Below, one piece after another: positions 36,532-48,560 of a stretch of DNA of 64,000 nt. The position numbers were made by a program, and so were the translations under genes. The notes below the pieces were generated by a model. That model did no database searches and was not told where the DNA came from. It saw only the letters and a program-made list of their open reading frames with translations. Source of the stretch: Diadema setosum (Eukaryota > Echinodermata > Echinoidea > Diadematoida > Diadematidae); the NCBI GenBank assembly GCA_033980235.1, contig CM067059.1, positions 19,912,100 through 19,976,099 of the forward strand. The letters run 5' to 3'. Position 1 is the stretch's first letter. The number at the start of each line of letters is the position of its first letter.

Positions 36532-37073
36532 GATCCCTTTTACAGAGTGAGTAAAAAGGCCGGGCTCGCGGCCGAGCCCGGCCTTCATTTCACTGCCCAA
36601 ACGCGCAAAATGCCAGATGCGGTACCAAAATCGGCCGCGCATTTTGCCAAGCTCTGCAGGTTGTCTTGGCCGCGGCCGAGCCCGGCCTTTTCTCACTGCA
36701 AACGCAAACTGGGTCAAATGCGGTACCAAATTTAGTCTGGCTTCCAGACCGTCTGCCCGTACTATTTCGCTATTCAGGATATTGACGCCCTCAACGTCGA
36801 AAACTAGGTTTTGGTCATTGCCTTCGTCGCCGCGGAGTCCAGTTGGCAAAGGGGCTGGAAACCAGTCTATACCAAATTTTGACGGGCGCGCTCCCAATAA
36901 TACTTGTAAGTAGTCGTTTGTCCTTCAAGCAGAGCGCCACTACGACAAAATATTGAAAGGTTTGAATTAAAAGCCCGGGGCCGACCCCGGCACTGTAAAC
37001 GGACAAAATTGCGGGGCCGAGTATCGCAATTGAGGCCGCAGCTCGGCCCGGCCCTGCACTGTTAAACGGGGTC
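36532..37073. mobile_element. TIR element, unit 3 of a three-unit array
   Basis: 542 bp, same orientation, starting GATCCCTTTTACAGAGTG and ending CACTGTTAAACGGGGTC. The right flank TTAGAAACCACT rejoins the dispersed repeat interrupted at 35278. Confidence 0.8.
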
Positions 37074-37330
37074 TTAGAAACCACTTTATAGAATGTTGAG
37101 GAGTAGGGTTTTGAAATGGCAGAGATATCTAGAAACAAAGTAAAACAAAGCGATCTTAATAAAAGGCGGGTCCCACCTTTAATTAGGAAAGCTCTTGTTT
37201 GGGTATGTCAGCCATTTCAAAACCAATTTTCATCAAAATCAATAAACTTCGAATTCCCCATAGAATTATTATGCTCTTTCTTATTTCATAAGAGGTTTTT
37301 CATTGCCTGTCTGAAGTTTCTGAGGCCTGT
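37074..37330. repeat. Right half of the interrupted dispersed repeat
   Basis: AGAAACCACT, GTTTTGAAATGGCAGAGATA and CCATTTCAAAACCAATTTTC match the intact copy at 8975-9190. The left half (CTTTTAACTTTTAGCGAGAT) ends at about 35278, so the three-unit array is an insertion. Confidence 0.75.
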
Positions 37331-37374
37331 CTGCAAACACGCCCAACCAGTTCGCGCCAACCGACACACAAACA

Positions 37375-38239
37375 ATGGCCTCGGATGGTGGGCAACCAGT
37401 TTTGGACTCGTCGGCACTACAGCCTCCCGGGCAAGCAAGTTCTAATGTAAGTCTGCCATATGAAACGGAAAATCCTTTGCTGGCCGAAATCCGTATGATG
37501 TTCTCTACCTTCTCAAACAAAATTGAAGGAAAACATGACAATGTTATTACCGACCTATTTTTGCTGAAACGAGAAATATCTACAGTGAAATCAACCATAT
37601 GTGATTTGGAAGCATCTGCAGAAGACACGGCAGCTAGAATTCAAAAAGTAGAAACAGAAAACCTTACCTCAGATGGAACGCAACCTGGAAACACTCAAAA
37701 CGGAAATCGACGACAAACTTCTTCAAATGGAGCTCCAAAACAGAAAGCAGAACCTTTTATTCTACGGAATTGATCCCCGCCCCCGAGAAGACGTATACGC
37801 CACGGTCGCCGAAGCTACCGCAAAGCTCCTAAAGATTCCAGAAGAGGAAGCCGCCGCGATCCCGATCATCAATGCCCATCGACTTCCTACTCGGAAATCT
37901 ACCCAGGTCGCCAACATTGCAGCTGACAAGCGTCCCGACCCAATAATCGTCAGATATGCGAAAATGAGCGATCGCGACAAAATTCTTTATGCCTTCGAGC
38001 ATCCACAACCGAATGAAAGCCGCTCCAATCCCCAGCCAACTGGGCCTCGAGTTACCGTCAGAACGGACCTCCCGCCATCTATGAAACGTGAGCGGGGTCG
38101 TCTCGCCCACATCGCATACAATCTACGTGCCAGCGATCGAGGTCTCAAAACCCGAATCTAGATCTTCGGAGCTAAAGTTGTTCTCCAATCCAAGAAGCCA
38201 TCCGAATCGGGATCCACTTGGACAACGTGCACCAATTAA
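37375..38239 (+). pseudogene. LINE ORF1 protein (coiled coil plus RRM-like), broken
   Basis: ATG at 37375. The N-terminal part has a predicted coiled coil (KIEGKHDNVITDLFLLKREI to about 37660). A frameshift near 37665 moves to the next frame, which carries METLKTEIDD-like coil and then NLLFYGIDPRPREDVYATVA, AHRLP, PIIVRYAKMSDRDKILYAFE and a basic C-terminus. This layout is that of L1-type ORF1 proteins, which bind RNA as chaperones for retrotransposition. An in-frame TAG at 38159-38161 interrupts it and the frame runs on to TAA at 38239. With a frameshift and a stop it is not functional. It may belong to the same LINE as the ORF2 downstream, but a 2.9-kb gap makes that uncertain. Confidence 0.75.
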
Positions 38240-41157
38240 ATAATGTAATAACTGATCGGTTGGCTGACGATTCATTCTGTAATCACCTCTGAAGGTAATT
38301 CCCTTCCCTAACACGTGTTTTACCGTGCTTTACCATGATGTTGTGCATAACGTATATTTGTTGTTTTTTTTCTAGATATGTTACTCTTTTTTTTTTTCTG
38401 GATAAAACAACATAAAACAAAAACAAAAAAAAAAACATTTGGAAGCAACATCCCCATGAACATTCATTCTGAGTTGATGAATAGTCCGTTCATTTAATCA
38501 TATCACCTAAATAGAACAGGAATAATGATTTGTTGCTTTATAGCAAATAAAAGTTCTGCATTTATATACCGGATAAATATTTTTGAATGAGTATTACAGT
38601 TTATGATTATCCAAAATGTATCCATATCATGTGAAGTTTATATATATAGCGACATGCTTGAAAATCCATCTAGAAAGGTCATTACTTTGGTTCCCTTCAT
38701 TACAAATTTATCTCATTTTTCTCCCAACAAAGGATTACAATGGATAGAACGATTTTTTTTTTCTTCTCTTTGACCTCAACGAAATATGACAAATGAGTCA
38801 TAGGCATGCTCATACACAGCGAAATCTCTAATGCACTCTAATAGACGATTTCTTTTTAAGTTTGGAAAGAAAAAATGATGTAAAATGTTTACATACAAGC
38901 TCATACAGGCCAAACGTTGGCTTCACAGTGGCATGTTTTCAGTCATCGGTTTAGGAAGCTATTCGCAACGATTAACCTCCAAAACTGTGAGCAATTTTGT
39001 CTATTAAACCAAAATTTCTTTCACATTGCCGTGAAATCGCAGCCAGGGGGCGAATGAACCCAAACTGTTATGCTATATACTAATATCTATCTGTGATAGA
39101 AGTGAAGTCCTTCTCACCTGTTCTCATGTTTTAGTCCTTGGTAATCAATACTTTTTGTCCCCATACGTCTTTGAATTTCTCTCATGTGATACAACCAGTC
39201 CATAGATAAAAGGTTTTAACCTACATGATTGTATGCGGTGATTTCGTCTTATATCTTTTGTGTTTTACACATTCTACCAACTGTACCACCAAGCTCTGAT
39301 ACCAGCTGCTCTCAATTCTTACGATTACTCCTATCATTTGTCAAGCATGCATTTCATTTACAATTGAGATTATGTCCCGCAAAACCTGACTGAACTAGCT
39401 GAAAAATGTATCTGAAATTATCGTTGTATTTCACATATCCACACTGCTTGATCTTAGGCTACGATTCTATCAGAATGAGTTTGGTTCCCGAGTTCACGCA
39501 ATTCAAGGGTATGTCGTTTTACTCGATGTTGAAAGATTTGATGTGATTTGCGTCAATCCTTTTGGCGAGTCACTTGATAGAATAGACCGGAAATTATTTT
39601 TTGTTACTCATTGATGCACTGAAAATATGCATGTTTATATGAATGTGGTTAATCATATTGTGCATGTTTAATTAGATTACTCAATCTTTTAGCCACATAA
39701 GATTAGTTGTTATTGTTTTCTTTTGTGGTTACCCACGCGTATTCCGGCCATGTTAAACTGAGTGATCCTGAGTAATTTAATCCCCAATATGCCTTTTGGC
39801 CGTCATTCCCAACCACTCCCAACTCGCCCCTTAATCTGTCCCATATTGTTTTTTCTTACACCTTAACCCGTCTTATTTTTTTTTCTTACACTTTATGTAC
39901 AATATGTATGAAATTCAAGGGCTCCTTAACCCAGTGGAGAGAGGAGCTTCACCGTATATGTATTGAGAATAGAGGGTATGATGTAGGTCCCCTGACATAA
40001 GAAGGAGTAGGCAGGTAAATCCCTCCTTTTTTTTTAAAGATATTTATCATCACTCCCTCTTCCCTGATTCTCTGTTATACATACCATTCTAGTTGCCAGT
40101 ACGTAAATGAAAATAATCAGTGAATTTTTAAATTGGCAACACTTGTGTCGGGTATAGAAACATCCCACACTTATTCACTTATTTTTCGTTAAATTCTGTT
40201 TCTTTACCGAAATATTCACATGTACATGCATGAACTCTGATTTCCAAAATCGCTCACATCACCGCTCATTTCGATAGTTTCGCAGATCTAATCAGGTAGC
40301 CATGGCCGATTCCTCCTTCTTCTTTACATGGTATTGTTTGGGGTTTTACCTTTTACTGAAAGTTAAATTCAGCGTATTTCACTGTTTGATCTAAAATCGT
40401 TTACATTGAAATATATGATAGTATATGTGTGCTATATCCTTCCCTTTACATTTTGTAACCGTATAATAATTGGAGGCGACCCTAGGGTACAATGGGAATC
40501 ATCCTGTACCAACGTCTCCTATAACCATACATGTATATCATTAGGCGTTTTCACATCAGCCATGCCTCTGTCATGCCCCTGTCACCGAGGTTTCCATGAT
40601 TACTGGTGGCCTGCATGAGGTTGCCCCGAATGCAGAATTCTGTTTATTGTTATAATGTGTTGTTGTATTTCTGGTTGACTGGGTGACTTGTTGCGGAGGG
40701 TGGGCGGGGGGGGGGGGGGGGGTGATCCATGGGTTAATTCATTGACTTGACGTCGATGCTAGACCAGAGTGTACTTACATTGATTTCTCATTGCAATTTT
40801 GAATTAGGTTTCAAACTTTATTCCTAAAATCTCTAAAGATTCTCTCTCTTCCTCTCGCTCTCTCTCTCTCTCCCTCTCTCTTTACCAACCGCGGGTTTTG
40901 CCGGTATTCAGTGGTAAAATTTACGTGAAATTTTGCTGTTCATGTCACTCTCATTGCCGAAATCGTGATATTGTACTCAGTTCATTTATAAAGTTTACGT
41001 TTATTTTCTAAATAAATAAATTCAGAGCTGGTCTATTGCCGTTTTGATTCTATGTTGCTTAGCGTAAGGTAGATAGTTACGGTCGATTATTACTCTTCAA
41101 TACTTTTTTTTTCTTTCTGGTGTTTTTGTATGTCTGTGCTCTGCAGTCCTGCAGATC
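38240..41157. other. Gap between LINE ORF1 and ORF2, non-coding
   Basis: AT-rich with no recognisable ORF. It has a poly-G at 40706-40722 and a (CT)n tract at 40846-40882. It could be an inter-ORF spacer, host DNA, or a further insertion; I cannot tell which. Confidence 0.5.
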
Positions 41158-41289
41158 ATGTCAGTAATTTTGTTTCAGTCACTCGTCTATAGTCGGTTAC
41201 AGCACATCACGCACCGATGCACCTCATCGTATACATCCCGTGTATACGATGTGCACTGCACTTCCCGTTGCACCATGATAGGCCGCTAT

Positions 41290-44234
41290 TACGTAATGTC
41301 ATTCATTGTAAATGATTCTGATTTTGGAATAGATGACCAACAGCTAGTCAACCACACAAGCCAATACTTCACTATGAATGAATTTAACAGTCATTTTTTT
41401 TTTCAATAAGGCAAATCAGATTTGTGATAATTTCAGTTTAATTCACCTTAATTCAAGAAGCTTAACTAAAAATTTTGATACGTTTGAACTATTTTTAAGT
41501 TCCCTCAATGATTTTCCATTTTCCGTTATAGGAGTTACCGAAACATGGTTGCACACCAATTCCCCGAACCTATTTGGCATTGAAAATTATAATTTTATTC
41601 GTAATGACAGAAAGCATGGCATAGGAGGTGGGGTTGCCATATACGTTAATAATCAAATTAAATTTAAAATTCGAACTGATTTGTGTATTCAGGGAGCAGA
41701 AAGTTTATTTATTGAAATCTTAAATGATAATGAGAAAAATATTATAGTTGGTACCATTTACCGCCCTCCACAAAATGACGTTCAATCTTTTTTTTGACAA
41801 CTTCGACCAATGTGCTAACGAAATTCTTGGAGAAAGAAAATCCATTTTTTTTTTTTTAATGGGAGATTTTTACAATATAGATTTATTACAACCCACCCAT
41901 TTCCATGACATATTACTTTCCAACTCACTGCATCCCCACATCAATAAACCTACCAGAATGAATAACACCACCCATAGTAAAACATTAATAGATAATATAC
42001 TATCTAATGTTATAATTGAAACCTGTGAACGGTATTCTTTATTCAGATATATCTGATCATTTACCGATTTTTATGATTAATGATAAATCTGTAACAACTC
42101 CAATACGCCGCCAACCCAAACAATATTTGAAAATGTATCGAAATGAAACGCCACAAAACATTGATTCATTGAATCAAGATTTATTCGAAGAACAATGGAA
42201 TGACTTCTTTGAACTCTTTGAAGATGTTAAAATTCTTCCTACGAAATTTTCTTACAAAAACTACTAGATTATTATGATAAACATATTCCTCTAACTCCCA
42301 AAACAAATGGAAGGAAAAGAGCTCGGCAACCGTGGATTACTCAAGGTCTTATATATTCCATTCTTAATCGAAACCGTCTTTATAAAATATCTCTGAGGAA
42401 ACCTACTCCTGAAAACGTGAAAAGGTATAAAATATATAGAAACAAATCAACTACCTTGATTCGAGTTTCACGTAAATCATATATTTCAAATAAACTCGAA
42501 TCTAATAAGGATGATAAAAGTGCTCTTTGGCGGATTGTTAATGAAAATAAATACTCAAAAGAAACCTACGGAATGTCCTGATAGCATTATTCAAATGATA
42601 ATGTTATTACCAATCCTGACCAAATTGCAAATATTTTTAACAATTTCTTTGTCAATGTTGGTCCTTCTCTAGCAGTATCTATTCCCATAAATGATATAAA
42701 AAATCATAAAGATTACTTACCTGAAAGTAATCAAAATTCTTTGTTTTTTACTCCAATTAATGAATCGGAAATTATTGATATTGTTCGATCTCTGAAATGT
42801 AGTAAATCCTGTGGGCCTGATAATTTAAGGGTGAATTTCTTGAAAAAAAATAATTTACCCCTTAGCAGCCCCACTCACCCATAATTATATTCAATCTATC
42901 CCTAATAATGGTAAGTTTCCAGACTCTTTCAAAATCGCCAAAGTTATCCCCATTTATAAAAGAGAAGATCCATCAATGGTGAAGAATTATAGACCCATCT
43001 CATTGTTACCTGCATTATCGAAAATTTTAGAAAAAGTAGTTTATAAGCGTCTCTCCTCGTTCATGATTAAAAATGAAATATTAAATGTGAATCAGTTTGG
43101 TTTTAGGAAAGGATTTTCTACCGATTATGCTATAATCAAATCTGTTGATAATATTATTGATGTGCTCATTAAACAGGAGCACATAATTGGAGTCTTTATG
43201 GATCTTAGTAAAGCATTCGACACTATTGATCATGACATTTTACTTGAAAAATTACATAATTATGGCGTGAGAGGGATTACTTTGTCGTGGTTTAGAAGTT
43301 ATCTAAGTCATCGAAAACAATATGTTGCATTTAAATCCAGTCACTCATCATATTTGAACGTGTTATGTGGTGTCCCTCAGGGATCTATCATCGGGCCCCT
43401 ACTTTTTTTTTTATTTATATTAATGATATTATCAATTCCCTCCTCGTTTAAACTTCATCTTATTTGCAGATGACACCAACGTTTTTTATTCCCACAAGGA
43501 TATTGTAACACTGGTTGATACATTAAATATGGAATTAAGTAACATTTCGAAATGGTTTAGAAGTAATAAGCTTTCGTTAAATATTGATAAAACATGTTTT
43601 ATACATTTTCATAAGCTTCAATCCCAACCCACCCTTCCTCAAAGTATTTCTATTGATGATATAAACATTGCTGAGAAACATTCAACCAAGTTCCTAGGAG
43701 TGACCCTAGATAGCAATCTAACTTGGAATACTCATGTCCAGAATATTATAACAGCAATATCCAAAGCAACTGGTGTTTTAAGGAGAATAAAATACTTAAT
43801 TAATGATCAAACTTTAATGATGTTATACAACACCTTATTTCTACCATAATATGTAATGTACTGCAATATTGTATGGGGCAACTATAGCAAAACCAAATTG
43901 AACACAATTTTTCTTCTCCAGAAAAAGGCTCTTCCTATATGCACACAGTCAAATTTTTTGGCTCACACTGATCCCATATTTTATCGCCTAAAAACTTTAA
44001 AGGCCCATGATATACATTTATACCTAACTGCCATATTTGTATAAACACATTCGAAATTTATTACCATTTTTCCATAATGCCCTAGTAACCAATGACCATA
44101 TTCACCCATACCCTACCCGTCGTTTTCATGATTTTCATTTAAGTAATCCAAAGCTTTTACTTGCTCAAAAGTCGATTAGACATCACAGTCCGGATACATG
44201 GAACACTCTTCCTGAGGAGTTAAAACAGTGTGCC
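41290..44234 (+). pseudogene. LINE ORF2: endonuclease and reverse transcriptase, multiple frameshifts
   Basis: Endonuclease blocks: HLNSRSLTKNFD (about 41440), GVTETWL (41533), GGGVAIYV (41630), GTIYRPPQ (41750), MGDF (41860) and SDHLPI (42055). The catalytic order matches APE endonucleases. RT blocks: YRPISLLPALSKILEKV (42990), GFRKGFST (43100), FMDLSKAFDTIDHDIL (43195), GVPQGSIIGPLLF (43372) and FADDTN (about 43462, catalytic DD). FLGVTLDSNLTW (43690) and a C-terminal TWNTLPEELK block follow. Frame shifts occur at T runs near 41394, 41790 and 43404, and near 42035 and 42245, with stops near 42580. Its enzymes would nick target DNA and prime reverse transcription; this copy cannot make them intact. 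Confidence 0.88.
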
Positions 44235-45553
44235 CAAGGGCGCCGGAAGCGGGGGGGCAGGGGTGGCACTTGCCCCCCCCCCCCCCCCCAAACAAAATGT
44301 TGGGGGGGCAAAACGAGTTTTTGCCCCCCCCCCCCCAAAGTGCCCCCTGTAACAAATAATTAATCACTGATTTAAAGACCAAAATGAACAATAAAGGCAT
44401 ATTTCTTGTCTAAATGTTGTAATTTCATAACTGAAAATGCAAAAATTTTCGCCCCTAACGGGTCGAAAATAATACACTAACAACATACATTATTGTATCT
44501 ATACACTAATAGTAACTTATGAGTAAATTTAGTGTATAGATGGTAGCCTCGTGTCCTCGAGTGTGCCCGCTGAAACATACCTTTATTAAACCTTACATTT
44601 TTCATTTTCTTCTTTGCTTTCTAGTAGTATAAGAATATTTTTTATTGTTCGAACGATGCGATCACGTTTAAGCTTTTAATGAGTTCAGATAAATTGAAAA
44701 GTGAAAGTGGCTCGCTCTATAAAGCGACTTATATACTCTGTTTTTACAAAAAGTCCCTACCGTGGGAGGGGGTATCCCCCTCCCACACCCTCCCCCGCTC
44801 GGTCGCTTCGCTCCCTCGACGAGGATCTCATACAATCACATAATATACCCCCGTATGTTAAGATCATGGTCCTTCCAAATGATTTTTTTCAATATGTTAA
44901 TTCCCTAGAAATTTGCTTTTAAATGTTCTATAAAGGCGACTTTTATACTCTGTTTTTACAAAAAGTCCCTACCGTGGGAGGGGGTATCCCCCCTCCCACA
45001 CCCTCCCCCGCTCGGTCGCTTCGCTCCCTCGCCGAGGATCTCGCACCATCACATTATTAATGTACTCCCGTATGTTATGATCATAGTCCTTCCAACTGAT
45101 TTTTTCAATATGTTAATTCCCTAGAAATTTGCTTTAGATTCTCTATAAACGCGACTTTTATAACAAAAAGTCCCCACCGTGGGAGGGGGATCCCCCCCTC
45201 CCACACCCTCCCCCGCTCGGTCGCTTCGCTCCCTCGCCGAGGATCTCACACCATCACATTATTATGTACTACCGTATGTAATGATCACAGTCCTTCGCAC
45301 TGATTATTTTCACTATGTTTAATTCCTTAGAAATTTGGTCTATAAACGCGACTTTTGTACCCTGTTTTACAAAAGCTCCCTACAGTGTGTGTGTGTGTGT
45401 GTGGGGGGGGGGGGGGTAATCCCCCTTTCCAACCCCCCCCCCCCCCCCCCCCCGCTCACTCGCTTCGCTCACGCGCCGAGGATCTCACATCGTCACAATG
45501 TGCCCCCGTTGAGATTTTGCCCCCCAAAAACCAGAAGTGTTCCGGCGCGCTTG
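44235..45553. mobile_element. Non-autonomous hAT-like element inside LINE ORF2
   Basis: 1319 bp. TIRs: CAAGGGCGCCGGAA at the left, and CAAGCGCGCCGGAA at the right read in reverse (13 of 14). Both sides carry the 8-bp duplication AGTGTGCC (44227-44234 and 45554-45561). Reading across one copy of the duplication rejoins the LINE frame (ELKQC|ASLFSFKANLKKHI). Short TIRs and an 8-bp duplication fit the hAT superfamily. There is no transposase ORF. Long C and G runs lie near the left end. Confidence 0.85.
44721..45535. repeat. Four tandem ~205-bp units inside the hAT-like element
   Basis: Units start near 44721, 44932, 45146 and 45343 with GCGACTT. They share CCCCGCTCGGTCGCTTCGCT (last unit varied), GAGGATCTCA and a CTAGAAATTTG-type end. 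The GTGGGAGGGGG...CCCCTCCCAC stretch in each forms a hairpin. Confidence 0.85.
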
Positions 45554-45630
45554 AGTGTGCCTCCTTGTTTTCATTCAAAGCAAACTTAAAGAAGCATATT
45601 TTACTGCAGTATACTTCAAATACGAGTTAA
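45554..45630 (+). pseudogene. C-terminal end of LINE ORF2 beyond the hAT insertion
   Basis: After the right duplication the frame reads ASLFSFKANLKKHILLQYTS to TAA at about 45630. This is the natural end of the LINE protein, cut off by the insertion. Confidence 0.7.
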
Positions 45631-46439
45631 GCACGAATAATTTATATGACTCATGTTGGTCTCCCGCTAGCAACATCGTATCTCGTTCCCTCTTCCAGCA
45701 AACCAATTTTATTATTCTAAATTCCAGCCTATCTGCCCCTGTGCACTTTCAAGCACCTGCACGCACATTCACCACCATTACACATCAGAGTATATTTTCC
45801 CCTGCTATCTTCGCAGCAGAGTTTGTATCGTTACGAATTTAATACGTCCCTACCTTTTCCTCGGGCCGGCCATCTTTTCAAGCAATGCTTACAATGGCGG
45901 CCCTCTGCATTATCGCTTCTTAAATGTAATATTGTTATTGTAATCCCTGCTGCATAGACATGCATACTGTAATATTATATCATTAATTTCCTTTTATATC
46001 GTTGTTTATGCAAGTCAAACGACTCTGTTTCAAATATACTTTGTATGTTTCCATGTTCATGATTATGTAATTTATGTATAATGATTTGCAGAAAATAAAG
46101 TATCTATCAAACAAAACAATTAGCTCCAGATATAGTCATCAAGAAACCTTAGAAACCTATAAACCCATCTCAACCGAAACTGTACCATGCCTTTAATACA
46201 CACACATATACACACACAAACACCCAGTTACACGAAGTAAAACATAATGGACACAAATCACATGAAATTTTATAAGAATGTCAATGCAATAGTATACAAC
46301 AACAACAACAAAAACAAACATCTATATACACACCTGAAACCATAGAAATGGTTCATGTTGGTCTGCTCAAACTAGATTTCTGGCCAGGACAATATTGCAT
46401 AGCGGGTGAATAATAAGATCTTATAAAGACAAAATCTCA

Positions 46440-47290
46440 ACCTAAAATTTCAGTATTATAGATCGTAGGGGGGAGAGGGGCAGAAAACCAAATCAAACAA
46501 GATAAAAACAAAACATTATGATGACGCGGACAAAATGACAATGTTTATTGTGTTCACACAAGAATATGTTTTGTAAGCTGAAATACAAAAATTTTCGGCT
46601 CGCTCGCTGCACTCGCTCGCCAAAATTTATTAAAAAAAAAAGAAGATAAGATCAAAACGTGATGATGACGCGGACAAAGTGAAAATGTCTATTGTGTTCA
46701 CACATGTCATTTTATATTTAGTAGGCAAAATGTTACACGGAGCAGCGGCTGCGATTTCTTTCGTTCTGAAGCGATCGCCGATTGGATCAAAAGAGGGCGC
46801 CAACGGTTTCGAACATGGGGGGGGGGGGGGGGGGGGTGGGGGGAGGGGCGCAAAAAAACCCACAACAAATCAAACAAGATAAGAACAAAACGTAATGATG
46901 ACGCGGAAATATACAAATTTCGGCTCACTCGCTCGTACTAATTTAGAGTATTTTTTCAAGTCCTCAGTTTGTTGGTATAAATCGTTATCTATAAGGCCGT
47001 CACTATATCTTGATTAGAATGTAAGATTTGATAAGCAAAAAATGACAAGAATTACATGTTTTGTAAGCTGAAATACAAAAATTTTCGGCTCGCTCGCTGC
47101 ACTCGCCGCCAAAATTTATCAAAATTTATTACATTTGAATTTTCTTCAAAAGATCCCTTTTAAGTGCTTAAAAAAGCATATCATGTGGACTTTTTTTTAA
47201 AGTCCCTACCGAGATGGGGTTGAACACTTTTTCAGAAATTAGGGGCGCCGTTTTCCCTTGATACGCCACTGCTCACTATGCTTTGAAACT
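46440..47290. repeat. Composite of short repeats with a hAT-like end
   Basis: The block AAACATTATGATGACGCGGA recurs in varied form at about 46510, 46650 and 46890. AAAATTTTCGGCTCGCTCGC recurs at 46588 and 47079. The end CCTTGATACGCCACTG (47257-47272) is typical wording of a hAT terminal repeat, but no left partner was found. Poly-G lies at 46818-46836. Confidence 0.55.
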
Positions 47291-47472
47291 GGAAACATAA
47301 AACATAACAACCAAGCAGCTCACGACCTCTCGGATGCGACAAGGAATCCCGTGAAATTGGGAAACACACAATCGGCGCAGATGGGGTTGTTGCATACAAT
47401 AATTGCATGAGATCGATCGCCCGCTATCCAACATCAAAGCCAAAAAATTTCAGATTTCCAACTGGACGGGGA

Positions 47473-47475
<3 letters not shown>

Positions 47476-47519
<44 letters not shown>

Positions 47520-47522
47520 TGT
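47476..47522. repeat. (GT)n microsatellite
   Basis: Over 20 GT units left of the SINE. Another (GT)n at 47879-47912 lies to its right. Confidence 0.95.
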
Positions 47523-47877
47523 GTTGTTGTTGTTGTTGTTGTTCATTTTCCATCTGTGAAGATGGCTGGATAGCCCATATTCAGCTACACTAAGCTGGTC
47601 TTCCATGGGGTCCAGTTGGATTTGGGGTGGGACCACTTCACCGGGTTAGACACCCTGCTCTTTGCGATGAATGAATGAAGCGGGATCTTTTACGTGCATG
47701 AGCTGTGACTCTCTCATACACGGGACCTCCATTTTATGTCCTATCCGAGGGACAGAGTGTTTTGCCTCTTGCTAGAGGGGACGGTATGTTTACACACAAC
47801 ATTGCTCAGTCCAGACTCGGGTTCGAACCCGGGCCGCGTGATCGTGAGGCAGACGCGATACCGACTGAGCCAACTGT
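47523..47877 (-). mobile_element. tRNA-derived SINE with (AAC)n tail
   Basis: The tRNA-like head on the minus strand starts near 47877: box A TGGCTCAGTCGG and box B GGTTCGAACCC fit the polymerase III consensus. The body runs to GAAGATGGCTGGATAGCC and the tail is (AAC)n (plus strand GTT repeats at 47523-47542). About 355 bp. The head resembles a tRNA with CAC in the anticodon region. It sits between two GT microsatellites, so its duplication cannot be fixed. Confidence 0.8.
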
Positions 47878-48404
47878 GAGTGTGTGGTGTGTGTGTGTGT
47901 GTGTGTGTGTGTGCATTTACTTGTCTGTTTGTTGTTGTTGTTTTCAGAAATCAAAATCAAGTAGTGGGTATTTTGTTGTTTGAGCCAGTGGTTATTTTGT
48001 TTTTATACATAATTAATATTAATGGATTGTGAATTTCTCGGTGCATTCTTGACATTGCTTCATTTCTGTATGACAGAACACTATCACAAATCACAATACT
48101 CTTCCTTTGATTTCACTCTCTATAATCGGTTTGAACATTGAAAGTCACCAAGTTAATTTTTTTTTTTCATGAATCATCATAATATTATCCTGGACTTTAG
48201 CATAGAGCAAACAAGCGCCATGCTGACACGGCTGATACTGGCAATTATAATAGTGATGTTGGTTTTTCTGTATTGTTCGTATCCATACAGCTGCTAATTT
48301 TAAACTGTATCATAGGGGAAGTGAATACTAATAATCTCTTCCGCATCATCCGCACGTTATCAAAATGCTTAATCATGACAAGGAGGTCAACGGAATTTCC
48401 GCAT

Positions 48405-48560
48405 TCTAACAATTGAATTGAATTTTGAATTGAATTGAATTATTGAATGAATTGAAAATGGAAAAGGTGTTTTATTGATCAATATCTTTCGCAGCCCGGA
48501 GGCTGAATTACAGACATTTTTACAAATGGCCATGTATACATTAAAAATACTCACAAAATA
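48405..48560 (-). mobile_element. Probable LINE 3' end, minus strand
   Basis: Read on the minus strand: AATTCAGCCTCCGGGCTGCG, then ATCAATAAAACACC, then a TTCAATTCAATTC-type microsatellite (plus strand 48410-48460). Short tandem repeats after an AATAAA are usual at CR1/L2-type LINE ends. No coding part is seen. Confidence 0.5.

Larger units (their letters stand above)
41158..46118 (+). mobile_element. Non-LTR retrotransposon (LINE) ORF2 region, CR1/L2/Jockey-like, decayed
   Basis: Plus-strand LINE with an APE-type endonuclease followed by reverse transcriptase, then a 3' UTR ending near 46118 at GAAAATAAAGTATCTATC. There is no clear poly-A tail, as in CR1/L2-type elements. It is interrupted at 44235-45553 by a hAT-like element. 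The 5' end is not defined. Confidence 0.85.

Noticed and set aside
36370..36897. 175-codon minus-strand ORF and overlapping plus-strand ORFs
   Set aside because: They lie across the border of TIR units 2 and 3. Open frames come from GC-rich GGCCGAGCC repeats; there are no protein motifs.
47820..47877. Functional tRNA gene
   Set aside because: Continuous with a SINE body and an AAC tail, and flanked by microsatellites.
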